Part shown: piece by piece, positions 35,454-46,035 of the stretch | Position numbering within the stretch: position 1 is the first letter of the stretch | Layout of the letters: the number at the start of each line of letters is the position of its first letter | Translations under genes and position numbers: made by a program | From: Aneurinibacillus sp. Ricciae_BoGa-3 | Lineage (GTDB): Bacteria > Bacillota > Bacilli > Aneurinibacillales > Aneurinibacillaceae | NCBI RefSeq assembly: GCF_028421645.1 | Contig: NZ_CP116888.1 | Coordinates: 372,001 to 436,000, forward strand | Length of the DNA: 64,000 nt | Direction: 5' to 3' | Notes under the pieces: generated by a model | The model's database searches: none | What the model saw: the letters and a program-made list of their open reading frames with translations, nothing else | Told to the model about the DNA's origin: nothing

Positions 35454-37868
35454 ATGAATACGACAGCATCGATAAAAGCGATTGAACGGGTACGCCGATT
35501 TTTTAATCGTCAAAATGTACACAAGCTGTTAATGGGAAGGGTTAGCTTTTTGGTTCCAGATAGAAGCGATATCAATTTGGTGCTTAATCCTGGTGGTGGC
35601 TCTTACACAGATGGGAAAACCGTAACACTAGGGCTTCCTGAGTTGTTTTATGATAAGAGCTATGAAGAAATGTATATGGCGTTATGGGCATTAGCAGGAC
35701 ACGAAACGCAACACATCAATTCTTCTGATTTTACAGCGTTTGTTCAATTCCAAAACGATATGTCAACCTACTTTTCTAAAAATCTTAAACTGCCTGGTTC
35801 CTACGGGCAGAAGATAGCAAAGCATGTTGCTAACTCCGTTGAGGATGGACGTATTGAGAAGATTCTTGTGAATCGTCTTCCTGGTTATCTCAAAAAAATA
35901 CAATTTTTAAATGGTTCCATTCGAGAAGCACAGCCTATTGAGGGCAAATCTGAATTAGGGGATTTCCTCTATACCATCACGATGCTTTCCGTAACGGGTC
36001 TTTATCCAAAAGATTACGCCAAGTTTTATAAGGGTACGGAACTGGATGCGAACATCAAAAAAATTAAAAAGGATATCATTACAGGAATAAACGCCGTTAG
36101 TTGTAAACAATGTTTGATGGTTTGCCAAGAAATCATCGAAAAAGTTGAGGATTATCTGATTAAATTGATTGGACAACAAAATCCAGAAGATAATCAATTT
36201 ATCCAGAACATTCCGCAACAGCATGAATTTACAACGAGTGAAGAAAAAGAGCAAAACGCCTCTCGTTCCATATCCACTCACTTCAAGCCTGAAAAGAAAG
36301 AGGAAGAACAAGAAGAACCACAAGAAGGTCAAGGTTCGGGTTCTTCTGCAGGCGAGGAAAAAGAGGAGGAGAATAAAGAGGAACAAAAGGGAAAAGGAAA
36401 AGGCAAATCCGAGAAAGAGAAATCCGAAAAGGATAAGTTATCGGACGGAGAATCACAAGAAGGGGAACCTTCCGAAGAGAATGAACAGCAGGAGGGGAAT
36501 CAAGGAGGAAAAGACGAAGAGAAAGAAGAATCGGACGAAGCCAATTCGAAAGAGAACGAAGAAGGTGAAGAGGATTCAGAGGATTCCTCCCGTTCGGAAG
36601 AAAACAGCAAGGACGATTCAGATGAACCAGCGAACGGGGAATCGGATAAAGAAACGGATGAAAAATCAGAGGGAGACTTTGGTGAGCAATCAGACGAAAA
36701 CTCCACTGAAGAATCCACTGAAGAATCCAATAATAAATCCGACACTGATTCGAATAGCGATTCTGACGAAAACTCCAACACTTCGGATGAAGAAGGGAAA
36801 TCCCGTAACAAACAGCCTCAATCGGAATCTGAATCAGAAAGTCCGTATCCACAAGGCATAGACCAAGATGAAGAGGATGATTTTGAAATCGATGAAGAAG
36901 CAATTAGAGCGCGGATGAAAGAAATTACGGATGATGTTCTGGAAGAAGCCAAGCGGAAGATGGAAGAGGAATTTAAAAATCCTAAAACGAAATCCTCAAA
37001 GAACAATAAGGACGAAGAAATTTCGCTTGAAGAAGTAAAAGAAATTGAAAACCTCTACCGCAATCAATATGTTCGGCAATTTAAGGAAATTAAGGGCTTC
37101 AATCGAACTTTTGCGCTTCCTGCAGATATCAAACGTGAAGGGGCTAAATTCCGCAAAGAAGTTGAGAAGATTTTTCGTAATAAAGAATCCTTGACCTTGC
37201 GTGGACAGAAACAGGGCATATTGGATACCACAAATCTTTGGAAGTTTGGTGTAAAAGACTACAACCTGTTTGTAAAACGCACACCACCCATTACAACCGA
37301 TTATGTAGCGTATCTTCTACAAGATGGTTCGGGTTCGATGGTCTCTAATGAGAAACAGTTTCATTCGGCTAAAGCTTTGTCAGTCATGGAGGAAGGGCTT
37401 AAAGGAATTATTCCATTTAAGGTCACAACGTTTTCTGTTCAAGGTGCAGTGATGCACTATACCGCTAAGGACTTCAAAGATAACAGCATGACGAAAAATT
37501 ACAGTTATAGCTTTCACAGAATGAGACAAGCGAGTGGCGGCAACAAAGACGGATATTCAATTCGAGTGGCTACTGCAGAGCTTATGAAGCGACCTGAAAA
37601 AGATAGAATTTTGATTGTGCTCTCAGACGGACTTCCTTCTGATTACAATAAAGGGCAAAGGGAAGGAATGGTAGATGTTAAGCAGGCAGTTAAAGAAGCT
37701 AGAGCGAAAGGTATTCATGTTGTTTCGTTAATTTTTGGGACAGATAGTTTCCGTGAAGGAAATATCGACTTGTACAAGTATATGTATGATAAAAACATCA
37801 TTTCTTGTAGTCCTGAAGAAATTACAAAAAACCTGGTAAAAACACTTAAAAAAATCATTTCGAGATAA
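35454..37868 (+). CDS. CobT/NorD-like VWA protein with HExxH site
   Basis: 804 residues. The N-terminal domain (about 1-250) has GHETQHINSSDF, an HExxH metal site, and NSVEDGRIEKIL, the E/DxRIE motif seen in CobT/NorD-type partners of MoxR ATPases. Residues about 265-470 are a very acidic Glu/Ser/Asp-rich low-complexity linker. The C-terminal VWA domain (about 610-804) has an intact metal-ion motif DGSGSM and LIVLSDGLPSD. It should work with the HIRAN-MoxR ATPase as a chaperone-like pair. Whether the HExxH site cuts peptides or only binds metal is open. Confidence 0.85.
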   Translation: MNTTASIKAIERVRRFFNRQNVHKLLMGRVSFLVPDRSDINLVLNPGGGSYTDGKTVTLGLPELFYDKSYEEMYMALWALAGHETQHINSSDFTAFVQFQNDMSTYFSKNLKLPGSYGQKIAKHVANSVEDGRIEKILVNRLPGYLKKIQFLNGSIREAQPIEGKSELGDFLYTITMLSVTGLYPKDYAKFYKGTELDANIKKIKKDIITGINAVSCKQCLMVCQEIIEKVEDYLIKLIGQQNPEDNQFIQNIPQQHEFTTSEEKEQNASRSISTHFKPEKKEEEQEEPQEGQGSGSSAGEEKEEENKEEQKGKGKGKSEKEKSEKDKLSDGESQEGEPSEENEQQEGNQGGKDEEKEESDEANSKENEEGEEDSEDSSRSEENSKDDSDEPANGESDKETDEKSEGDFGEQSDENSTEESTEESNNKSDTDSNSDSDENSNTSDEEGKSRNKQPQSESESESPYPQGIDQDEEDDFEIDEEAIRARMKEITDDVLEEAKRKMEEEFKNPKTKSSKNNKDEEISLEEVKEIENLYRNQYVRQFKEIKGFNRTFALPADIKREGAKFRKEVEKIFRNKESLTLRGQKQGILDTTNLWKFGVKDYNLFVKRTPPITTDYVAYLLQDGSGSMVSNEKQFHSAKALSVMEEGLKGIIPFKVTTFSVQGAVMHYTAKDFKDNSMTKNYSYSFHRMRQASGGNKDGYSIRVATAELMKRPEKDRILIVLSDGLPSDYNKGQREGMVDVKQAVKEARAKGIHVVSLIFGTDSFREGNIDLYKYMYDKNIISCSPEEITKNLVKTLKKIISR

Positions 37869-37875
37869 TTGAGAT

Positions 37876-37916
37876 AAAGAAAAAGAGAGGTTCGAATAAT
37901 CGACCTCTCTTTCTTT
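37876..37916. terminator. Bidirectional terminator
   Basis: AAAGAGAGGTTCG (37882-37894) pairs with CGACCTCTCTTT (37901-37912); A-run on the left, T-rich right side. It serves the VWA gene and the convergent gene at 37929. Confidence 0.85.
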
Positions 37917-37928
37917 GTGGAAAAAAGT

Positions 37929-38522
37929 TTATTCCTGATTATGGAGCCTTATCGCTTCTTCACAGAATTGTAAGGCGGTTTTCTTTAAATTCAACAAATC
38001 ATCTGTTGTTAAGTCTTTAATCATTATGGTTTTCCCGTAATCTTCTCGATTGTCTCCACCATACTTCTTGGATGGTTCCATAGCCCCTATTGTTAACACG
38101 TATTCTGACCATTCTTTTGGTGTTTGTTCATGTTGTTGTTTGACGGAGTAATCGTACCGCTCAATTTTATAAAAATACTCCATATCGAAACCAAAACTGT
38201 CTTCTAGGATGACTTGCATGTATTTAATGGTTCGCCTAAACCCATTATCTTTTACATCCTCTAACGGGACAGCCTTTTGCATATCAAAATGGATAAGGTG
38301 GTCAATGTAATCAGGCAGTTGTTGTACTTTAGGAAAATCCCAGGCTCTGGCTGAAAACAATGTTTTGGTGTTTTGCAAAATTGTGATGTCGTAATAAAAA
38401 TACATCACATCCTTCATTGTGTTTACTTTTCGCTCCTCGTCATGTTCACCATAAAAAGGCGTAATAGAAGGATTTCCATAACTGATGTATAAGTTACCTT
38501 TTTTCCACGTTTTTCTGCTCAT
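37929..38522 (-). CDS. Unknown protein
   Basis: 197 residues, start with GGAGAGG upstream on the minus strand. Aromatic-rich alpha/beta protein (KDVMYFYYDITILQNTKT, FGFDMEYFYKIERYDYSV) without a known motif or signal. It is the last of three minus-strand genes that include two small membrane proteins, so a membrane-linked role is possible. Confidence 0.65.
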   Translation of the reverse strand: MSRKTWKKGNLYISYGNPSITPFYGEHDEERKVNTMKDVMYFYYDITILQNTKTLFSARAWDFPKVQQLPDYIDHLIHFDMQKAVPLEDVKDNGFRRTIKYMQVILEDSFGFDMEYFYKIERYDYSVKQQHEQTPKEWSEYVLTIGAMEPSKKYGGDNREDYGKTIMIKDLTTDDLLNLKKTALQFCEEAIRLHNQE

Positions 38523-38567
38523 AATTAAGTTTCCTCTCCATTCTATTTATTCCCAATTCTTAAACGC

Positions 38568-38819
38568 TTAATTTTGCATCCACGAAAGAAAGAAGAAGAT
38601 AACGGCAAGAATTGTCGCAATTCTACTGACTCGCAGCAATAAAGGTTTTGATTGGTTTAAGGCAAAATGTATGAATTCAAGTAGATAAGAAGCGGTGAAG
38701 AGAAGGTACATAATTAGGTTGTCCAAGTTGTTCATACTAACCAGCCGAACGACATACCCAACACACATGGAGAATAATACCCATGCCAACCATTTTCGTG
38801 ACTTTGATACGGTTTCCAT
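38568..38819 (-). CDS. Small membrane protein
   Basis: 83 residues. Three likely membrane helices at about 9-29, 35-55 and 62-81. No known family. It is 14 bases downstream of a second small membrane protein gene in the same operon. No strong ribosome binding site is visible, so it may depend on coupling. Confidence 0.6.
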   Translation of the reverse strand: METVSKSRKWLAWVLFSMCVGYVVRLVSMNNLDNLIMYLLFTASYLLEFIHFALNQSKPLLLRVSRIATILAVIFFFLSWMQN

Positions 38820-38833
38820 AGTAGCCTCGTTTC

Positions 38834-39085
38834 TTACCGAAATTTAAAGACGCCAATTAGAATAGCAAGGAATAAAAAAAGCATACGGAGGAAGCCATAT
38901 CGCTTATCGGGATTACCCTGATTGAATTGCCAACAGCAAAATCCACTACCGAAAGACAGTGCTATCAGAAAATAAAACACGCTATGCCAACCATCACGGT
39001 GTGTTAAGTAGAATAGGGAAGCCATTAAGGTTCCCATACCAAATGACAAGTTGTAAAATTTTCGCCATTTCGTTACTAATTTCAT
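38834..39085 (-). CDS. Small membrane protein
   Basis: 83 residues from ATG 39085; AAGGGAGTG lies 12 bases upstream, and an in-frame GTG at 39094 is a possible alternative. Three hydrophobic segments (about 13-28, 36-50 and 64-82) with basic flanks. Unknown family. First gene of the minus-strand operon that runs away from dnaE. Confidence 0.6.
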   Translation of the reverse strand: MKLVTKWRKFYNLSFGMGTLMASLFYLTHRDGWHSVFYFLIALSFGSGFCCWQFNQGNPDKRYGFLRMLFLFLAILIGVFKFR

Positions 39086-39188
39086 GATGACCACACACTC
39101 CCTTTCGATGTGCTTGATTCAAACCCGATGGTCGCATCCACACAAATAAGATGCGTATGTGAGGTGTAAAATTATTATAGATATGTTA

Positions 39189-39217
39189 TAGACTTTAGTC
39201 AATAACTTAAATATAAT
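39189..39217 (+). promoter_or_regulatory. Promoter of dnaE with palindromic -35
   Basis: TAGACT (39189-39194), 17-base spacer, TATAAT (39212-39217). The -35 is part of TAGACTTTAGTCAA, a two-mismatch copy of the recurrent palindrome. It places the start site near 39224, so translation must begin at ATG 39248. Confidence 0.8.
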
Positions 39218-39247
39218 GATTATATGATAAATCGGGAGGGAAGCACC

Positions 39248-42200
39248 ATGATAGAAATTAAAAATGGGAGTGAAGTCGTTTTAGAAAAAGGTTCGTTTCT
39301 GGATGTTATGTTAGAAGATACACATCAACAGCCTTTGCTTACTTTCTCCTCAAATGGAACTAAATTGGATACGGTTGAAGCAGGAGAAGCCCTTAACCTC
39401 TTTCAAAGAAGGCAAAAACTCAAAGCGATTGTAAAAGAGATAACCGAAACGGGAATGTCGGTAGAAATTGTTCGATGGGCAGATATTCACCGAAAAAGCG
39501 GTTTTAGTTTATTAAAAGCAAGCAGTCACATTAAAGATATCGTGGAGAAAACGGAACATGTCGGAGCGTTAACCGATGAAGGCGTTATGTTTGGTGCGGT
39601 GACCTATTACAAGAAGATGAAAGAAGCAGATAAAAAGGCGATTGTTGGATTCGAGGCATTTACAGAATCCATTGATGGCGCACAAGAAGCTCACCACCTT
39701 CTCCTGTTAGCAATGAACGCACAAGGCTTTAAAAACCTGACTAAACTAACCACGATGGGTTACGAACACGTTTTTGAAAGCCCGCAGGTCTCTTATGAAA
39801 TGTTGGAACGGTATGCAGAAGGAGTTATTGCTACTTCTTCCTATTTAGATGGAGAAATTGCAAAATGTCTTCTAAATGGAGACTATGAATCAGCGAAACG
39901 AGTGGCGTTAAAATTATCTTCTATTTTTGGAAAAGAGAATTTTTATATTGAAATCCAACGACATGGGGTTCAAGATGAACTGACTCTTAACATGCAACTC
40001 ATTCGGTTGGCGAGGGAACTCAATTTAAAAATAGTGGGAGCGGTAGAGAGTCATTATACGAATAAGGAAGATGAACTCGCCCATCAAGCTCTCCTTTGTT
40101 TACAAACAGGGACCACAATGGATGATAATGACCGCCTGATGTTGCCTGGTGAAGGGTATCACATACATACGGCAGAGGAAATGGAAGAATTGTTTTCGGA
40201 TATTCCAGAAGCACTGGATACAACCCTTGAAATTGCCGAAAAATGCAACCTGGTTATAGATTTAGATACGGTTTATATGCCTCACTTTCCTGTTCCAGCC
40301 CCGTACAAAGATGAAGCCGCTTATTTTGAATATCTGTGTTGGAAAGGGTTTGATGAACGCTTTGAAGGGACAGAAAAACAGTCCAGTGCAGAGTATAGGG
40401 AGCGTTTAGAGTTTGAAATCGACACGATTAAAAGCATGGGATTTCCAGGCTACTTCTTAATCGTTTGGGATTTTGTTGATTATGCAAAACGACATGGTAT
40501 CCTGGTAGGACCTGGTAGGGGGTCGGCATGTGGTTCTCTCGTTGCCTATGCTCTCTATATTACGGAAGTAGACCCCATTGAATATGACTTGCTGTTTGAA
40601 CGATTCTTAAATCCAGAACGGATTTCCATGCCTGATATTGACTTGGACTTTGATGATAGAAGACGGGAAGAAGTTATTGATTACGTAAAAGAAAAGTTTG
40701 GAGCACATGCGGTATCTCGCATTATCACGTTTGGTACGTTAGCCGCTCGTGCGGTTATACGAGACATGACAAGGGTACTGGATAAACCTTATTCATTGGG
40801 TGACAAAATTGCGAAATCCATTCCGCAAGCACCTAAAATGACACTCCAAAAAGCCTTCAAGGAAAGCGTGGAATTTTCCAAAATCTATGAACATGACCAT
40901 GAAGCCAAAGAAATCATTGATATGGCTATGAAGCTTGAAGGATTGCCTAGAAATATTTCACAGCATGCATGCGGAGTTATTATTGCACCTTCAGCAGTCA
41001 GTGATTACATTCCACAAATTCTAATCGAGAATGAAGATACAGGTTTAAAAGAGCCAACTACCCAAATCACAATGGCGGAATGTGAAGAATTGGGACTGTT
41101 AAAAATGGACTTCTTAGGTCTTCGTACAATGGGTGTAGTGGGGCGTTGTTTAGCGGATGTCAATAAAAGACGAGCTAAAGAGGGCAAAGAGCCTATCAAT
41201 TTTCTAAACATCCCAACAGATGACTTGCAGGTATATGACTTTATTTCAAAAGGAAATACAGAAGGGGTATTCCAACTGGAATCACCAGGAATGACCTCCT
41301 TCATGAAAGAACTTTTCCAAGATGCGAATAAGTATTTAAGCCTGAAAAGTAAAGAGCAACTCAAAGAAATGGGACGACAAATGTTTGAGCGTTTGATTGC
41401 AGGTATAAGTCTTTACAGACCAGGACCTATCGATGAAATTCCCCATTATATAGAAAACATGCTAAACCCACAGTATATTACGTACGAAACACCTCAATTG
41501 GAAAATATTCTAAAACGGACATATGGCGTCATTGTGTATCAGGAAGAGGTTATGTTTATCGTTAGGGAATTAGCAGGTTTTACGAAGGGGCAAGCAGATA
41601 CTATTCGTAAAGCAATGGGAAAGAAGAAAAAAGAAATCCTTAATGAATACGAAGCCTATTTCATTCATGGAAGTCAAAAAAAAGGCATCGTAGGCTGTAT
41701 TGCAAACGGAATTCCAGAAGAAACCGCCAAGAGTATTTGGGCGAAAATGAAGAAGTTTGCTGAGTATGCGTTCAACAAGAGCCACGCAGGAGGTTACGCC
41801 GAAATCTCCATTCGTACAGGGTGGTTAGCCTTCTATTATCCCGTTGAATATATGACCGCTACCTTAAACTCGTTTATTACAAAAGCAGACAAAATTAAGC
41901 TTTATCTTTCCGTTTGTAAAAAGAAAGGGATTGAGGTGTTGTCACCTGATGTAAACAAATCAAGAGAAGTGTTTACGGTAGATGGAGATGCCATTCGTTT
42001 TGGACTCATGGGTATTAAAAACATGGGGAAAGTCTCAACCGATGTTATTGCTGAACGAGATGCTAGAGGAACCTTTAAGGATTTTCAAGACTTTGCGGAA
42101 CGCATGGCAAAACACTTTAAAGTGGATAAACGAATGCTTGAAGCTCTGGTTTATTCAGGTGCGGTGGATGATTTTGAGGGAACACGAAAAGCTAAATTAT

Positions 42201-42998
42201 CCGTTCTACCTGAGATATTAGATTCAGCATCTATCGAGAAGAAAAATTATCAATCTGGACAATTGGATTTGTTTTCGCTATCCGATGATTTTGCTGAATT
42301 TAAACATATTGCCATTCCAGAAGTTGCAGAGTTCGATAAAAAAGTTGAAGTTGGAGAAGGAAAAAGAATTTGCTGGTTTTTATGTAACGGAGCATCCGTT
42401 GGACGATTATATGGAATACTTCGTTCGAGAAGGCGTATATGAAATTGGGTTTTTGTCGCATAAGGAAGACGAATCATTCGCAGACGAAAGCAGTGCCGTT
42501 GCTTCTTACAATTACGACGGAGAAAAGGTAAAAATAGCAGGTATTATAAAGGAATTAAAGCTTTTTTATACGAAAAAAGACCAAAAACCGATGTATGTGT
42601 ACTTATTGGAGGATAAATCAGGTGATATGAAATCCGTCGTCTTTAATGACCGCCTCGAACTAAATCAAGACAAACTGGTTGATGGCAAAGTTGTTATTGT
42701 CGAAGGTCAACTGAAACAAGATGACTTCGGAATTCAAATTATTGTGCGCAACATGTATGATATCGAAGCTCTAGCTAAAAGTGAAAAACCAAAAGCCATT
42801 TGGATACGCCTTATACACAAACAACAGTTTGAAGAAGTCAGCAAAATTTGCAAACAAAATCCAGGAGATTTACCTGTATATCTATACTTCAACGGTAAAG
42901 CATTTGAATCCAACGGAAAAATCAATTTAAATTTTGCGACGTTTAGTAAACTTCAAGAACATTTTGGTGAAAATGTCAAAGTGACCTATCACAAATAA
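39248..42998 (+). CDS. dnaE: DnaE-type DNA polymerase III alpha subunit, frameshifted
   Basis: About 1,249 residues if the frame is restored. ATG 39248 follows CGGGAGGG. Polymerase core with MPDIDLDFDD (catalytic acids), GPGRGSACGSLVAYAL, ISLYRPGPIDEIP and FNKSHAGGYAEIS. The reading frame breaks in the A6 run at 42338-42343: the first frame ends at 42442, while the next frame carries the expected EKEKEFAGFYVTEHPLDDY and a C-terminal OB region to 42998. One A fewer restores it. The N-terminal PHP domain has lost its metal residues (HRKSGFSLL instead of HxHSxYSLL, ALTDEGVMFGAV instead of ALTDHG), so it should lack proofreading. It would replicate the element's DNA. Confidence 0.9.
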
Positions 42999-43005
42999 CC
43001 AGTTA

Positions 43006-43036
43006 GGGATACAAGGTTTGCTTGTATCTCTTTTTA
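43006..43036 (+). terminator. Rho-independent terminator of dnaE
   Basis: GATACAAG (43008-43015) pairs with CTTGTATC (43021-43028), then TCTTTTT. Confidence 0.85.
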
Positions 43037-43061
43037 TCTAGAAAAAAGGAGAAGAGAAAAA

Positions 43062-43358
43062 ATGAAGTTATTCAGTGGTTTTAGTCGCCAAGAAGTACAG
43101 AATCGAATGGAATATGAAATTGTGTTATCGAAATTACAATTGTTAGCGTCTAGTTTGAAAAATGATACGGACAAACCCTCTGATTTAATCCATTGGCAAG
43201 AACTCATGACGCAATTAGGAGAAATTCAAGTCAGGCATGTGGACTTTTCATCTCATATTCGAGGAGCCTATCAGACGTTGTACACCCTGTATTTGAAGAA
43301 GCACTATCCTGAATTGTTGAATACCAAACTGGAGGCGTTAAAGGACGAGCTATTATAG
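43062..43358 (+). CDS. Unknown small helical protein
   Basis: 98 residues after AAAAGGAGAAG. Helical, with an amphipathic start MKLFSGFSRQEVQNRMEY and a Leu-rich C-terminus (LNTKLEALKDELL). No known family. It follows dnaE by 64 bases after a terminator. Confidence 0.65.
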   Translation: MKLFSGFSRQEVQNRMEYEIVLSKLQLLASSLKNDTDKPSDLIHWQELMTQLGEIQVRHVDFSSHIRGAYQTLYTLYLKKHYPELLNTKLEALKDELL

Positions 43359-43475
43359 TAGCAGTTAACCTTACTCTAGGTTGAATGAAATGATTTTCCC
43401 TTGAATATAATCAAATATCTATTGTAAATAATTTTGGTGAATGTTTGATTCATATTCACAAGGGAGGATTTACAT

Positions 43476-43760
43476 ATGTTCGGATTCTTAAAACAGTCAA
43501 AAGCTCAAAAGGTTAATTTACATCAAATTGCAGAAGCGTTAGGACGTAGACATTGGGAACATGAAATGGTAAAAGGAAAACCTGATACCATTGCTGTGTT
43601 AGGTAAATACATGAATAAAAGAAGAACATTCCATAAACTATATTTGCAGTTCATTGGGGGAACAGTCAAATTTAGTGACCAACGTGGCTATGTGATTAGT
43701 GTCGTTTCCAAAGACAGAATGTATCCCGAAATGATGGATATTCTCAATGTATTACCGTAG
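43476..43760 (+). CDS. Unknown small protein
   Basis: 94 residues after AAGGGAGG. Basic N-terminus MFGFLKQSKAQKVNLH and a compact alpha/beta body (KLYLQFIGGTVKFSD). No family recognised. The MFGF start resembles that of the 36-residue protein at 23349, but this is too short to mean much. Confidence 0.65.
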   Translation: MFGFLKQSKAQKVNLHQIAEALGRRHWEHEMVKGKPDTIAVLGKYMNKRRTFHKLYLQFIGGTVKFSDQRGYVISVVSKDRMYPEMMDILNVLP

Positions 43761-43800
43761 AAACCTGAGAAAGTTTATTTCTCAGGTTTCTTTCTTTTTA
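43759..43800 (+). terminator. Rho-independent terminator
   Basis: AGAAACCTGAGAAA (43759-43772) pairs with TTTCTCAGGTTTCT (43778-43791), T-rich tail. Confidence 0.9.
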
Positions 43801-43808
43801 TAGCGCAC

Positions 43809-43831
43809 AAAAAAACGTTCAGTTTTGAACG
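43809..43831 (-). terminator. Terminator for the Ig-like surface protein gene
   Basis: CGTTCA (43816-43821), loop GTTT, TGAACG (43826-43831); A-run at 43809-43815 gives the U-tract on the minus strand. Confidence 0.75.
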
Positions 43832-43857
43832 CTTTCTCTTGTTGTATGGAAATACCC

Positions 43858-45908
43858 TTAATTAACGGTGATGGTTCTTGAGTAGGAAGCTCCACCATAA
43901 CTTGCGGTGATGGTAAAAGTACCTCTTTGATTTGGTCTCCAGCTTAGATAGAAATAACCATCTGACCTTGTAGTGACTTGGAATGTGCGTGTACCATCCG
44001 TTATATTAACAATCGCTCCTCCTTTTGGAGTGAAGTTCAGACCGTACAGATAACCTTGTATACCTGCTGAACCATTAAAGGAAATGCTGTTCGTTGCATA
44101 GGTATAGATGGTGTAATCAGAGTGGGCTACGGGTACGGTTGCGCTCGTTGCGCTGATTGTTGTTATGGCTTGACCACTTGGGGTGGCAAGTACAATTGGC
44201 GTAGTTCCAAAAGCGGCGGATACATTTCCTGATGAAGCCACTTTTAAGGAAGCGGAAAACGTACCATCTGAACCCGTGGTAACAGAACCCGTTAAGGCTC
44301 CAGTAAATACAAGACTCTGTTTGTCTACTGGATTGCCATATTTATCGACAAGTGTACCAGAAACCGTAGCGTTTTGACCAACTGTTAAGGAACTAGGGAG
44401 ATTGATTGTGGCTTTACTTGCAGAATCGTGAACCACACTAAACGCATTGTTAATACTAAAGCCTGAATCGGCTCCAACAACGCTGATAGAATTGGCTCCC
44501 GCTTTGGTTCCCTGAAAATCGAAAGTAAAGTCGCCATTGGTGGTATTGGATGCATTTGAAACCGTTCCATTTTGTGCGGTTTCTTTGATTTGCGTACCAT
44601 CCATGACATTGTTGCCGTATATATCTTCGGCAACACCTTTAAAGGTTGCAACTTGCCCCGCTACTACGGAAGGTGGATTGGTTACTTTTAGTTGAGCGGT
44701 TTGTCCAGGCAAAAAGATTTCGGATAGGGAACCCGTTTGGGTATCTACCGCATCTTTGTAGGTATTATCCTGAACGGTATAAGAGAGGGATACGGTTTCT
44801 GCACTATGGTCAGCTAGAGGTGCATTGCCCGTTCCATTTGTGATGGTAACGATATCAGGTGTTGCAAACGCCGAAGCCACTTTTGTATTACCAGCACCCG
44901 TTCCTGTTACAGTTAAGGTAGCGTTTGTAGCAGGATTGCCATAGTCATCGGATACATTTACATTGAGCTTTCCACCTTCTGTAACACGTACGGATGCGTT
45001 ATCGACATTGCCTGAAACATGAGTGGCTTCACCAATGGCGGAGCCTGTCGTGAACAGTGTGGAAATCCCTATCGGGTTTTTCATGACAATATGAATTTTG
45101 TTATCAAACGTGTTGGTTTTTGTATCCACCACGTTGCCTACTTGGAATAGAGTCGATAACTTAAAGGTCGATTTTGCTTTTTCCAAAACAGTTTCCTTCT
45201 CACCTTGTTGCCAATCTGTTTGTTCACTTTGCATTTGTATTCCTTTGACTTCTTTGTCCAACGAAGCAAATGAGATAACGCCACCGTTTAACAGTGTGAC
45301 CGTTTGAGCGGTATCATCCACAGCGGTCACCACATCCATCACGGGTAGAGCGATGGATGATTTCCCTTTATCCCCATTATCTTGATGATTTTGCATATCT
45401 TTACCGCCTGCGGTCAAGACAATCGCTTGTTGGGTGTACCGTTTGAATACATCATGGGAGATGGTGACTTGGTTGGTGGTCGCATCAAATGTCAGGTCGG
45501 ATTTAGGGAGGGCAGTAACGGATTTGCCGTCCAGTACATAGGCCTTAACCAATCCATTTTTAAGCATTGCCAATGCCAAATGGTATTCTTTCGAAGTCGG
45601 GTCGAGTTGAATAACCACATTGGCATCAGGTCGCACAAACGTTGCTCCCATAGCAGGGGTTACGCTTTTCACAAGTGGAACCACTGTTTTTTTCTGTGCA
45701 AGATTCTCTGTGTTTAGTACGTTTGGAGCTACGGGATTGGACACTTCAACGGAAGAGTCTCCACCAAAGTGGTTCTTTTCAATGAGATTATTCGTATTCG
45801 ATGTTGTGGAGGCAAATACTTGCCCTGTAAACAACGAAGAGGCGAGAATAGTCGTACCCATTAACACTTTAAGAGCTTTTTTGTCCGTTTTTCATTTTTA
45901 TTTGCCAA
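43858..45908 (-). CDS. Secreted protein with tandem Ig-like domains, frameshift in the signal peptide
   Basis: About 680 residues. The body has SbsA/Ig-like N-terminal module (about 55-130; VTPAMGATFVRPDANVVI) and several bacterial Ig-like (Big/invasin-type) domains with DDYGNPATNATLTV, EDIYGNNVMDG and VDKYGNPVDKQ, so it is a surface or S-layer-like adhesin. The visible frame begins at GTG 45867, inside the signal peptide. A well-placed AGGAGG (45918-45923) points to TTG 45908, and one more T in the T6 run at 45877-45882 would fuse the two into a perfect signal (MANKNEKRTKKALK, ending GQVFA). Slippage, sequencing error or on/off switching are possible. Confidence 0.75.
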
Positions 45909-46007
45909 AATTTTATTCCTCCTAATTTTTTTGTTGGTGAATTTTATATTATAGATAGGATATTTTTGGTGATTACTTATACAGGGGAGTATGTAGAACG
46001 AAGACAT

Positions 46008-46035
46008 AAAAAAATAGCCAGGTTAATGGCTATTT
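46008..46035 (-). terminator. Terminator of the SLOG/membrane protein operon
   Basis: AAATAGCCA (46012-46020) pairs with TGGCTATTT (46027-46035); A7 run gives the U-tract on the minus strand. Confidence 0.85.

Noticed and set aside
36169-36903. Long open frames on both strands across the acidic linker of the VWA gene
   Set aside because: They arise from the repetitive GAA/GAT/TCC codons of the linker; none has a ribosome binding site.
42332-42365. Programmed -1 frameshift at an A AAA AAG-like site in dnaE
   Set aside because: The needed shift is +1 (one base fewer), while a -1 slip leads quickly to a stop codon, and the codon phase of the run does not match a heptamer slip. A base-count change in the run is simpler.
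43858-45867. Start of the surface protein at GTG 45867
   Set aside because: It would begin inside the hydrophobic core of the signal peptide with no ribosome binding site, while AGGAGG and TTG 45908 are well placed upstream.
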